Origin: Mugil cephalus
Taxonomy: Eukaryota; Chordata; Actinopteri; Mugiliformes; Mugilidae
Assembly (NCBI RefSeq): GCF_022458985.1
Contig: NC_061788.1
Coordinates: forward strand, 716,499 to 780,498
DNA length: 64,000 nucleotides
Direction: 5' to 3'
Shown here: piece after piece, positions 48,757 through 58,045 of the stretch
Position numbering within the stretch: the first letter of the stretch is position 1
Layout of the letters: every line of letters starts with the position of its first letter
The notes under the pieces: model-generated
What the model saw: the letters and a program-made list of their open reading frames with translations, nothing else
Database searches by the model: none
What the model was told of the DNA's origin: nothing
Position numbers and translations under genes: made by a program

Positions 48757-50025
48757 GAGCCACTTATTATGTACGCCTGTTCAATGACTTGTTAACACAA
48801 ATATCTAACCAGCCAATCTCATGGCTGCAATTCAATGCATTTAGGCATGTAGAGGAGATCAAGTTCAAAGCGAGCATCAGAATGGGGAAGAAAGGGGATT
48901 TAAATGACTTTGAATGTGGTATGGTTGTTGGTGCCAGACGGGCTGGTCTGAGTATTTCAGAAACTGCTGATCATCTGGTATTTTTATGCACAACCATTTC
49001 TAGGGTTTACAGAGAATTGTCCTGAAAAGAGAAAATATTCAGTGAGCGGCAGTTGTTGATGTGAGAGGTCAGAGGAGAATGGGCAGACTGGTTGGAGATG
49101 ATAGAAAGGCAACAGTAACTCAAATAACCACTGGTTCCAACCAAGGAATGCAGAATACCATCTCCGAACGCACAACACGTCCAACCTTGAAGAAGATGGG
49201 CTACAGCAGCAGAAGACCACACCGGGGGCCACTCCTGTCAGCTAAGAACAGGAAACTGAGACTACAGTTCACACAGGCTCACCAACACTGGACAATAGAA
49301 GATTGGAAAAACGTTGCCTGGTCTGACGAGTCTCGATTTCAGCTGCAACATTCAGATGTCAGGGTCAGAATTTAAACAACATGAAAGCATGGATCCATCC
49401 TGCTTTGTATCAATGGTTCAGGCTGGTGGTGGTGGTGGTGTAATGGTCTGGGGGTGTCATAGTGTGCCACTCACCCTTCAGTACTTTTCCACTGCTCCGC
49501 CCACACCACATCTGCTCTCACCCAGCTAATCTAACTAATCTGCTTCATCTGCTTCCTGATAAATCACCTCAGCCTTTTGTCCTCGGCCACAAGTTCTGCC
49601 TGTGCCCTTCTATTTCCTGGTTGTCTGTAACTGTGAGGCATTTTACCAGCCAAGTGATCTCTGTGAGTTTCCCCATTCCCTGCCTTTTGTGTTTCCATTA
49701 TTGAGTGAAGTTTCAGCCTCACTGTCTTCAGGACTAGTCCCCTGACAATGAGTTCACTGTTCTCCAATGGCCTCCACAGTCCAGATCACAGTCCAATATT
49801 TCACCTTTGGGTTGCGGTGAAATGGGAGATTTTCATAGATGTGCAGCCGACAAATCTGCAGCAACTGAGTGACTGAGTGTCATGTCAATATGTATCAAAA
49901 TCTCTGAGGAATGTTTCCAACACCTAGTTGAAAGGATGCCACGAAGTATTATGGCAGTTCTGAAGGCACAAGGGGTTCCAACCTTTTACTAGCAAGGTGG
50001 CCTTTTACTAATGAAGCGGCCAGTG
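48757..50025 (+). mobile_element. Tc1-like transposon, decayed
   Basis: The transposase start GKKGDLNDFECGMVVGARRA and SISETADHL (paired-type HTH), RRPHRGPLLSAKNRKLRLQ, IEDWKNVAWSDESRF (first catalytic Asp) and GGGVMVWG are visible across several frames with stops. About 250 bp at 49490-49740 is foreign or diverged and replaces the middle of the catalytic domain. The C-terminus resumes at about 49745 (NEFTVL, SEECFQHLVERMPRSIMAVL). End motifs resemble those of Tc1 relics around 3346, 4254, 9084 and 9992. Confidence 0.85.
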
Positions 50026-51395
50026 CAATATGAATTGGGCAGCAGACCAAGACAGGGGCCTTGGTGGTCTGATCCTCAATTATTGACACTGGCTTTTACA
50101 ACATGGGATGTCATCTATTTCGTGGGGAAGGAGCCAAAGATTGTGGAAGAGTTTGACAGAGCGCACACATAGTGTTGGCTCTGGACCTCAAGTCCTTGAG
50201 AGGGGTTGGACCCTCTTCTTTGTTTAAGTAGCTCCAGGTTAGAGGCGACAGCCTGGGGAGAGTGTTTTGCTTGCCTCCAGGCTCTCTGCCTGCATGTTGG
50301 GATTCTCCTGGGTTGACGAAAGCGTTGCTACCCTCTGCCTTTGGGTCGGTTGTTCATTGACACTCTTGGCACCATGATGGGGTAGGATAGGTTGAGGATA
50401 AACTTTATAGTCATATCATCTGACATGTGACCTGAGAGGCCTGTCAAGAACCCGTCAAGGTGGTCTTCAGCTCCTACCTCCGACAGAGCTAGAACCTAGA
50501 ATCTAGAGGTGATGGGGGGCCTTGAGACCGAATGGGCTATGTTCCCCTCTAGCATTGTCGAAGTGGCTGTTGCGAGTTGGAGCCGCAAGTTTGCTGGGAC
50601 CAGAGGTGAGGGGAGCCCTCAGGCTGAAGAAGGAGGTCTAGGCCGTGGCCAAGGCAGTAGCTGAGAGGTGGGAGGGGTTTGGTCGGACTACAGAGAAAGA
50701 CTATTGATTGGTTCCAAAAGTAATCTGGCAAGTCATCTGGTCCCTCAGGGGTGTCAGGCGGCAACTCGCCCACACCATTTTTGGCAGGGACAGGGGGCTG
50801 CTGACCTCACCTGGGGTTATTGTCCGATGGGGAAACACATATTTTGAGGAGCTCCTCAATCCCACCAACACATTCCATTCCACAATCCATCCCGAGCGGG
50901 GAACCATGGACTAGCTCTTTACTCTCACGAGGTTGCTGGAGTCCACTTGTAGAGTCAGAAAAGGCTCACCATTTTGTCCCCAAAGGCATCCTGTGGGGGG
51001 TGCTCTGGGAGTATGGGTGGGGTGGCCCCTTGCTAAGGGCCATTCAGTCCGTGTGCCAAAGGAGAAGAATCTGGTCCATGTAGCTGGCTGTAAGTCGGAC
51101 TGGTTCCCGGTGAGGGTTGGACTCTTCCATCAAACTACGACCTCCAGCTCTTACTGGGGTGGTTCTTAGCCAAGTGTGAAGCAGCTGGGATTAAGATCAG
51201 CACCTCCAAGTCTGAGGCCATGGTCCTCAGTCAGAAAATGGTGCATTACCCACTCCAGGTCAGGAGAGGGTCCTGCCTCAAGTGGAGAGGGGAGAGGACT
51301 GTCTGTACTTCCCTGCCGAATCTGCTGTCCCTTGGTGAACAAGACAGTCTCTAGAGCCCTTTACAGAAATGGAGTGCAAGGGTGCAGGCCAAGAA
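50026..51395 (+). mobile_element. Rex3/RTE-like LINE fragment
   Basis: In broken frames the sequence gives recognisable RTE-clade (Rex3-type) pieces: WSDPQ and LTLAFTTWDV-like endonuclease text, then GVIVRWGNTYFEELLNPTNT and KGILWGVLWEYGWGGPLLRA from the reverse transcriptase. Many frameshifts and deletions are present, including the loss of most of the palm. It lies head to tail between two Tc1 pieces. Confidence 0.7.
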
Positions 51396-51765
51396 AAACT
51401 CAACTTCTTCAAAAAAAGACACCTTCAAGCCAGAATGAAGTATGGTAAGGCCAATGCTGGCCTTAGACTAAACTAGAGCACTTTGGCCATAGAGACGTTG
51501 CTTCTGTTTGGAGAAAGAAGGCTGAGGCATATAACCCAAAGAACATTGTCTCTACAGTCACACACGGTAGTGGAAGTATCATGCTATGGGGCTGTTTCGG
51601 TGCATCTGGACCTGGGAATCTTGTCAAGGTTGAAGGAATCATGAAGAAAGACGGAATTGTGAAAATTTGAAAGAAAACCTCAAGCAGTCAGCAGCAAAAC
51701 TGGGTCTGGGTCGTCACTTTGTCTTCCAACATGACAGTGACCCAAAACAGACATTGAGAGTGAAC
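51396..51765 (+). pseudogene. Second Tc1-like transposase fragment
   Basis: The sequence encodes in pieces KKAEAYNPKNIVSTVTHGSG and SIMLWGCFGASGPGNL, then KENLKQSAAKLGLGRHFVFQ HDSDPK, the middle and second-Asp part of a Tc1 transposase of a different subfamily from the one at 48757. Its end is cut by the LTR-like sequence that follows. Confidence 0.8.
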
Positions 51766-52260
51766 GTTGACTGGCCTTTTCATGGTTCTGTCTTTTATTT
51801 TGTGCCAAGTTTTGTGTTTCCGGTTAGATTGTCAAGTATTGTCAAGTTTCTTAGTTTCCTGTGTCTTGTGCCTCCTTGTGTTTCTGTTTTGTTTCATGTT
51901 TTGTATTTCCTGTATTATTTGTGTTAAGTACTTGTTTCGTGTCTGTGCTTCCTTGTGGGTTGATTGTTAATTGGTCTCATCTGGTTTGATTGCCCTGATG
52001 TATGTCACCTGTGTTTTGTCATCCCTGAGCCCTCTTGTGCATATATAACCCTGCCTTGCCGTTTGGTCCCTGTCGCGTCGTTATGTTACTTCCTAATGTT
52101 GCCTTCTGATGTTTTTTCCTGGTGAGTGTGTGATGTTATTTCCCGGTGTTCCTTCCGTCCCTGTGGTCTTTTTGCCTTGTTTTTGTTTCTTTCGTATTTT
52201 TGATTTACCAGTTTGATGTTGAGAGAATGTGTTGTTTTTTCTAATCGAATGAGTGTTGAG
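51766..52260 (+). mobile_element. Probable LTR / 5' leader of an endogenous retrovirus-like element
   Basis: T-rich, LTR-like sequence with a tatataa box at about 52043 is followed by a gag-like start at 52275. Clean TG...CA borders and a primer-binding site were not identified. Confidence 0.45.
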
Positions 52261-52274
52261 TGACTGAATTAACC

Positions 52275-52469
52275 ATGGGTAATCATCAGTCCACATTAAC
52301 GACAGATGCATATTCTCCCAAAGTTCAAGCAAATGTAAGACCAAAAACACAGAATGAAGAGATTAGAGCACCTGTTGGTAAAGTACCTGACTCGGTGCCT
52401 AAGTCTAATGCAAATATTCTGAAGAAAGAAGAGAGCCAGTATACCTGGACAAACGGTGTGAATAGATAG
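52275..52469 (+). pseudogene. Retroviral gag-like N-terminal fragment (endogenous, broken)
   Basis: The ATG at 52275 opens a short frame beginning MGNHQS. Gly at position 2 with Ser at 6 is the pattern of an N-myristoylation signal, as on retroviral matrix proteins. The frame ends at 52467 because of an insertion that starts at about 52463. Further gag-like pieces resume at 53049. It is an ancient, non-functional copy. Confidence 0.55.
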
Positions 52470-53042
52470 ATGTGTGTCAGCTCTCATAGAAGCCAGCCGC
52501 ATTTCTCCTCCCTCTCCTCTCCCTTATCTTCCCTGCTATGCTCCTCTCGTCTCGTCTGTCTACTGTCGATACTTTTGAGAGATTCTCTCTGCACTGCTCT
52601 TGAAACTACAAAATCATGGAATTGATTAACTGGTCTCTCAACGCAATTGATGCAATTTTTTTCGACGAGAAGCCTGGGTTGGGGGAACCAGACTGCCCTG
52701 CTGGAACGTTTGCAGCTGGCTACACGATGGACGCGTGGGAGAGGTGGCGGGTCGTGTGTCTGGCGGCTCTTTGTGTGGAGGACATTGAAGACAGACCTGA
52801 GTTTTTCATGTTTCTATAGTATACATATTAAGTGCTTGTGTTGCTGAGGTATTTTTTTTTTATGTTCCCACACTGTACTCCTCACAGGAACATAGTGTGG
52901 GGGGGGGTTGCTTTTTCTCCTCCCCTCTTCTCACGGTACTCTGCATTTCTCTTTCCATCCCTGTCTTCCTGTCCTGTCTACCCCCCACTTTGGCAAAGTG
53001 TATGTATGTTTTGTATATGTATGGACGGGTTGATGCCTAATT
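52463..53042 (+). mobile_element. 580 bp insertion inside the gag relic, with a 67-codon ORF
   Basis: The 6 bp TGTGAA occurs on both sides (52457-52462 and 53043-53048), and the gag reading would be in phase without the insert, so this looks like a discrete insertion with a short target duplication. It has C/T-rich 5' sequence, an ORF at 52616-52819, and GT-rich 3' sequence without a poly(A) tail. The element class is not recognised. Confidence 0.6.
52616..52819 (+). CDS. Unknown 67-aa ORF in the insertion
   Basis: It reads MELINWSLNAIDAIFFDE, then a Gly/Pro turn, CPAGTFAAGYTMDAWERWRV and VCLAALCVEDIEDRPEF. It is amphipathic with several Trp and Cys, and compositionally like a real protein rather than random frame. 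It ends in a stop shortly after a Phe-rich tail. It may be an exon or leader ORF of a mobile element. No function is assigned. Confidence 0.35.
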   Translation: MELINWSLNAIDAIFFDEKPGLGEPDCPAGTFAAGYTMDAWERWRVVCLAALCVEDIEDRPEFFMFL

Positions 53043-53048
53043 TGTGAA

Positions 53049-53760
53049 GCAGCCTCAAGTTCCACCGTCAGTAGGTAAAGTAATCACGCGATCAAGAGTT
53101 AAGGATAACGAGGAAACTACAACTGCAATGCTTCCAAAGATTGTTATTGGTCATACGGATGTGTGCAGGCCATGGACGCCAGCTGAAGGCAGAGATATGG
53201 TGTTAAGTGCTCCTAATCCAAGTAAACATTATTCCTGGCTTAATGTAACTGTGAGGTTGTATAATATTTATGTGTCTGATATGGAGATGCTCTTGTCATT
53301 TACTTATGCAGAAAATTGGCCATTATGTAAAGTTTGCCCTTCCAAGTAGTGAGACAGGAGGACCTTGGTCTGCAGGTGTGACTCTGGAGGATTGGTTGAG
53401 GGGTGCACGTGCTACTGGCAACTCTGGCGAAAATTGCTTTGTGTGTCCAGGAATGTAGCGAATCATTGCCATCATTTATTCAGCGGTTTTCAAACTGCTG
53501 GAATGAAAACATGGGATCTGACATGGGAGAAGATGATAGACTAGCAGTGAGTATGTTCATGTCAAATGTTACGATGATGGCAGAAAATCTGTCAACACAA
53601 AACAAACGGTGCAGGTTGTACATCAGCCAGTGCCTTCCCATGCACAGATAAACATACGTGGACACCATGCACCTAAAACAAAAGGGAAATTGCCGTAGGT
53701 GTGGCAGATCTGGACACTGGGCATATGAATGTCCATTCAGAAGACCTCCACTTTAACATA
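53049..53760 (+). pseudogene. Retroviral gag capsid/nucleocapsid remnant (endogenous, broken)
   Basis: Several frames give a capsid-like stretch (RPWTPAEGRDMVLSAPNP) and, at about 53690-53735, a CX2CX4HX4C zinc knuckle (CRRCGRSGHWAYEC) typical of retroviral nucleocapsid. Frameshifts and stops interrupt it. The MGxxxS start, capsid and knuckle order argues for a retrovirus-type element rather than a LINE. Confidence 0.7.
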
Positions 53761-53863
53761 ATCAGGATCAATATGCTCTTGAAGATCCCTCCCGGTTTCC
53801 ACAACGACAACAGGGGCCCTCAAGGGACCAGCTGAGTTTCAGCCATGCTAGGGAGGTCAAGTA

Positions 53864-54067
53864 ATGACAGATTCAGAACCGGTTTTAGAAGCCACAACAA
53901 TTGGACTTTCTTATTCACCCTCTGAAAATCCTTTAATACCAGTTGAAGTTGATGGTACTAAAATTTATATTTTGGAGCTACAATTTTGGCTGTTTGCCCT
54001 ATTGAAAATGTGTGCCCACATCACATGTGTTTACCCCTGTGGGTGCGTCTGGTTCTACTTTCACTGA
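53864..54067 (+). pseudogene. Possible protease-region fragment of the same element
   Basis: A short frame after gag contains PLIPVEVDGTKIYIL, resembling the lead-in to a retroviral aspartic protease; the catalytic DTG triplet is not present. Reverse transcriptase, integrase and env do not follow. The element is therefore internally deleted before about 54070. Confidence 0.4.
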
Positions 54068-54189
54068 GCCATTATCTAAACCGGGAGAGAGACGTGACAG
54101 AGCTGATGTTGATAACATTATATGCCGGTTTGATTGTGTATTTTATCGTTTTGCCGTTGGTTGCGGCCCACAATAGCCTATGTTCAAGC

Positions 54190-55080
54190 TGAAGAATAAA
54201 GACCAGCAAAACCAATTCATGCTCCATTATTCCGGGTCGCTACAATACTATTGCTTATACCATGGTCCGGGTGAATCCTCACTTCTGATTGGCTGCGGGG
54301 TGTACATTAAAAGGGGATGATGGACACCCATAAAGACGTTCCGGTCAAATGACCTGATGACAGTTCTAAACCATTGCGCTGGCTCAAACGCTTTGGTAAC
54401 CATGGCAACAGACACAGACTCTGTCCAGTCGACCAAGGAAGGAGGAGAAGACAGTGTGGACAGTTTTAGGAGTCTGAGATTAATCACCTCTTAAGAGACG
54501 TAAACATCATTAGCGACACCGTGTTCAAGACAAGTAATGCTGTTTTCAAGGCGATGCTGAAACGCTGCAGGAAGAGAGGGGAAGACACCAGCTTCCACCA
54601 CCCTCATATCCCTGAGTCGGAACTTGGAGAAATCAGTTCATGTTTCTTGCAATAAAAATTATTTAGGAAACTATCTGTGGACTCTGTGAAATTTTCGCAT
54701 GATCCTCTGGACACACACCTGGTGATAAGTGCACTGGTTAATGTAACGTTAAATAGTCCGCCCAGACGCTTCTTATGATTTAAACGGTAAAAACAACATT
54801 AATGTAACGTTGGACATCTTTTGCCTTTTGTGGACGTCTCTTCGCTTGACTCTGAGTTGCTTGTGTTGTTTACAGCCCAGGTCGGAAAAATGAAATTAAT
54901 GACACACCAACACACACTCCTCCAACCACACACACTACCGAGTAACTTTATGATTACAGTTATGCGCACCACACATAAACACACGCATAACTTTGGTTAC
55001 ATGTTTACAGCTATAGATACACACACACCAAAACACAGGTGACTTGTGTAATTCCAGCTCCTCAATATCAATGCTCAGTG
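54190..55080. other. Unassigned stretch
   Basis: No gene recognised. A CA-rich patch lies near 54900-55035. Confidence 0.3.
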
Positions 55081-55084
55081 AAAG

Positions 55085-56054
55085 ATGGTCATATGTCTGT
55101 CTGATTAGCTCTGGTCATGGATTTGATTCCCATGTTGGCAGACAAAATGTTTCTGAACACTTCAGAATTCATTCTGCTGTTACCATCATCAGTTACCTCA
55201 TCAGTAAATATGAATGAGCCTGTTCCATCACGCCCAGGCCATGACATGACCTCCATGCTTCACAGATGAGCTCGTATGCTTCATGAGCAGTTCCTTTCTT
55301 TCTCCATCACTGTGGTAGAGATGAATCTGGTCTCATCAGTCAGAAGATTGTGTTCCAGAGCGTTTGTGTCTCATCTCTGTTCTTCTTTGCATGTTTCCGT
55401 CTGTTCTCTGGTTCTTCCTGCTGATGAGTGGTTTGTATATGTTGGTTTGGCCTCTATGTTCCTGCTCTGAGTCTCCTCTAACACTGGACTGTGATTCCTG
55501 TGGAGGTTGTTGCTGATGTCACTTACTGATGTTTTGGGTTTTTCTTCAGCTCTCACAATATTTGTGTCATTAACTACTGTTGTTTTCCTTGGCCGACCTG
55601 TTCCACGTCTGTTGCTCAGTTCACCAGTAGTTTCTTTCTTATTCAGGACGTTCCACATTGTTGTGTTGCTTTGCCCAATGTTTGTCCAGTGGCTCTGACT
55701 GATTTTCCTTCTTTTCTGCCATAGACAGTTCTTCATGTTGGTTTATCCTCTTTAACAAGAAATGCAACTTTATAGGTTTCAACCCAGGCCAAAAAGTAGA
55801 CTAGTCATGCGGCTATTTAATATTTGAACAATCAACCTTAAAGGCAACATCTGGTCAACAAGAAACACCTGTCAGCCACATGTTCCAATAGTTTTGCTCA
55901 CTTGAAAAATGAATGGGTGGTATGTCCCAAATTGTTTATTTACATCTAGATGTAAATACCAGGAAATAAAAACTGACGTTCTGAACTCTTGTCTCATACT
56001 CATATTTACAAGGGAATTTGCCTTATTGTTCCAATACTTTTGGAGGAGACTGTA
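55085..56054 (-). mobile_element. Tc1-like transposon, minus strand, decayed
   Basis: The minus strand from 55736 encodes ISQSHWTNIGQSNTTMWNVL and TGELSNRRGTGRPRKTTVV, the N-terminal HTH and GRPRK AT-hook of Tc1 transposases, then degrades; WRKKGTAHEAYE-like text follows further on. The outer end, at about 56029-56054, reads TACAGTCTCCTCCAAAAGTA on the minus strand. The element's far end is missing. Confidence 0.82.
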
Positions 56055-56059
56055 TATAT

Positions 56060-57045
56060 AAATATCTTGATGTCAATATCTTTACATATCCTGATTACTA
56101 TAGTCATTGTAGAAACTGCAACAGTCTGTTTTAATTTAAATTAAATCTATAGGAACATATTCTTCACGTATTGCTTCTCCACTTGTTTGGACTTTAACAT
56201 TTAGCATTTACCAGCCTCCAACACTTTAGCATTTGTTACTTTGTACCTGGTAATGACAAAAAAAAAGTTGAAAGTAATGTGATGTAATATAACTTTCACT
56301 AAAAGGTAATTGTTGTTTGTTATCTGTAGTACTACCAGTAGTCCACTGGGTGGAGGCACAGGACTCAGATTCTGTCAGAATCCTGTCGTATGACTCACTG
56401 ACTGTTCCACTAATTTATGTTAACTATTATCTAAGTCATGCTTCCAGTAGTAGAAGATGCAGAGACCATTCTCAAAAACTAAATTCACACAATTAACTAT
56501 TTTTCCAACACAACTCTGAAGAACAAATAATTCTGACTAATCACAAGATCTGAATCTTGATCTCGATCAGCTATAGTTTACACAGACACCATGAAGATTT
56601 ATAGTGTGTTTGTCATGATTTGACTCACTCTGCCATGTCGATGATGGATTGATGATGAAATGAAGAATTGTAGAGATGGATCGATGGAGAACTCACACAC
56701 TGAAGTTCTCTGATGAAAAAAATATAAAACCAGCAAAACCATTTTAATTACACAAGGAACTTGTATTATTAACACCATTTAATAAAGATCAGAAGAACAC
56801 ATCATATGCAGAGAAATATTTTGTCTGTCCCCAATCACATCTAATTAAAGGTTAGCTGAAATACTTCACCTCACTGAATTATCTGCTCATCCTAGAATAT
56901 AAATCTTTCTATCTTTATACATATATCTATATGTTAGTTCTGTTAGTTATTTTCTAATATATCTGATGTGGATTTTTCTGTAATTCCGAGTCTCCTCCTC
57001 TTAAGATATAATTTATTAGCTGAAGCAAAGCCTTCCTCTCTCAGA
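56060..57045. other. Unassigned, possibly first intron of a minus-strand gene
   Basis: No coding exon recognised. A short acceptor-donor pair around 56690-56710 (minus strand) could frame a tiny exon but is unsupported. Confidence 0.25.
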
Positions 57046-57055
57046 GTGATCTCAC

Positions 57056-57137
57056 CTTGTTGTTGGTGTCAGGAAGCTCTGTGATGCTGCTGAGCCAGAA
57101 AGAGCAGAGAGGAGTCAGAGCTCAGAGCTTTTATAGT
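57056..57137 (-). promoter_or_regulatory. Candidate TATA promoter and 5' exon (minus strand)
   Basis: The minus strand has CTATAAAAG (57137-57129), then about 70 bases without ATG, ending ACCAACAACAAG|GTGAGATC with donor GT at 57055. TATA-to-donor spacing fits a short non-coding first exon. The nearest minus-strand gene lacking a first exon is GTPase copy 2 at 45.3 kb. The link is inference. Confidence 0.4.
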
Positions 57138-57249
57138 CTCTGTCAGTGAAGGGGACGGACTCTCTGTGGTCACATGGTCTCATCAACAACACACCTTTAC
57201 AGAAATATCTGTCGGCTATAACTATAGTTAGAATCACAATGGGCTAAAT

Positions 57250-58045
57250 AGACACTTCATCAGGCTACAACTCACCACCATCAGACAGCAACTGAACCCC
57301 AGGATGAGAAGTGTCCCAGTGGTAAAAAGTGTTTCTGAGCCTGCTTGTGTGTCGCCTTGGGGTCATGAACCTTCTGCTAGATTAGAGGGCAGCAGGTTAA
57401 AGAGGCTGTGATCAGGGTGAGATGGATCACAAAGAATGCTCTTTGCCCTGTTGAGCCCCTGAGAATCTGCAATGTCCTCCAAGGGGGGCAGTGAATTTAT
57501 GACCCCCCCCCCCCCCCCCCCCCTTCATGTCCTTTACAGTGCAGCTGGTATACCACACTGTAATACTGTACTGTATGTCATCACACTCCACACTGTGGAA
57601 CAATAGAAAGTTTGCATTAAATTCACCTCCAGGTGACTCTTCCTGAGCATTCTCAAGAGGTGCTGTCATCTCTGCTGAGCTTTTCTGACCACTGCTGTTG
57701 TGTTGGTGTACCATGTCAAGTCATCAACCATGTGAACACCAAGGAACATTAAAGAGGAGAATCTCTCCACACAGACACCAGCGTTTATCTGCAGTGGGGC
57801 ATGGTCTGCTCTGATCTTGCCGGAGTTGCTAGTCCTGTCAAAATGAGGACAAGGACTAGCGCATGAAGCCCAGTTTTCGTGATGATTGTCATGCAGCAGC
57901 CTCGAGTGTGCCGATTCTCTGTCATCAGGGGCTCCAGCTCGTCTGCTTCATGCACGACAAACCTGTCGTTGGTCAGGAAAATGCTTGGCAGCAACAGTCT
58001 GAGTGACTGCATCTTCAGCCTGGCTAGTAGGCCACTCTGCAGCCT
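57250..58045 (-). mobile_element. L2/CR1-like LINE, internally deleted, minus strand
   Basis: From the right, minus-strand sequence near 58040-57830 resembles the endonuclease start (LPSIFLTNDRF, DELEPLMTENRH). It jumps at about 57800 to C-terminal reverse-transcriptase text (FLGVH-like, YSITVWYTSCTVKD, SSRRFMTPRRHTSRLRNTFY). The whole palm is missing. A 21-base C run lies inside at 57503-57523. Confidence 0.72.
57503..57523. repeat. Poly-C run (21 bases)
   Basis: An uninterrupted C homopolymer within the LINE relic. Its length is uncertain in most assemblies. Confidence 0.95.
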
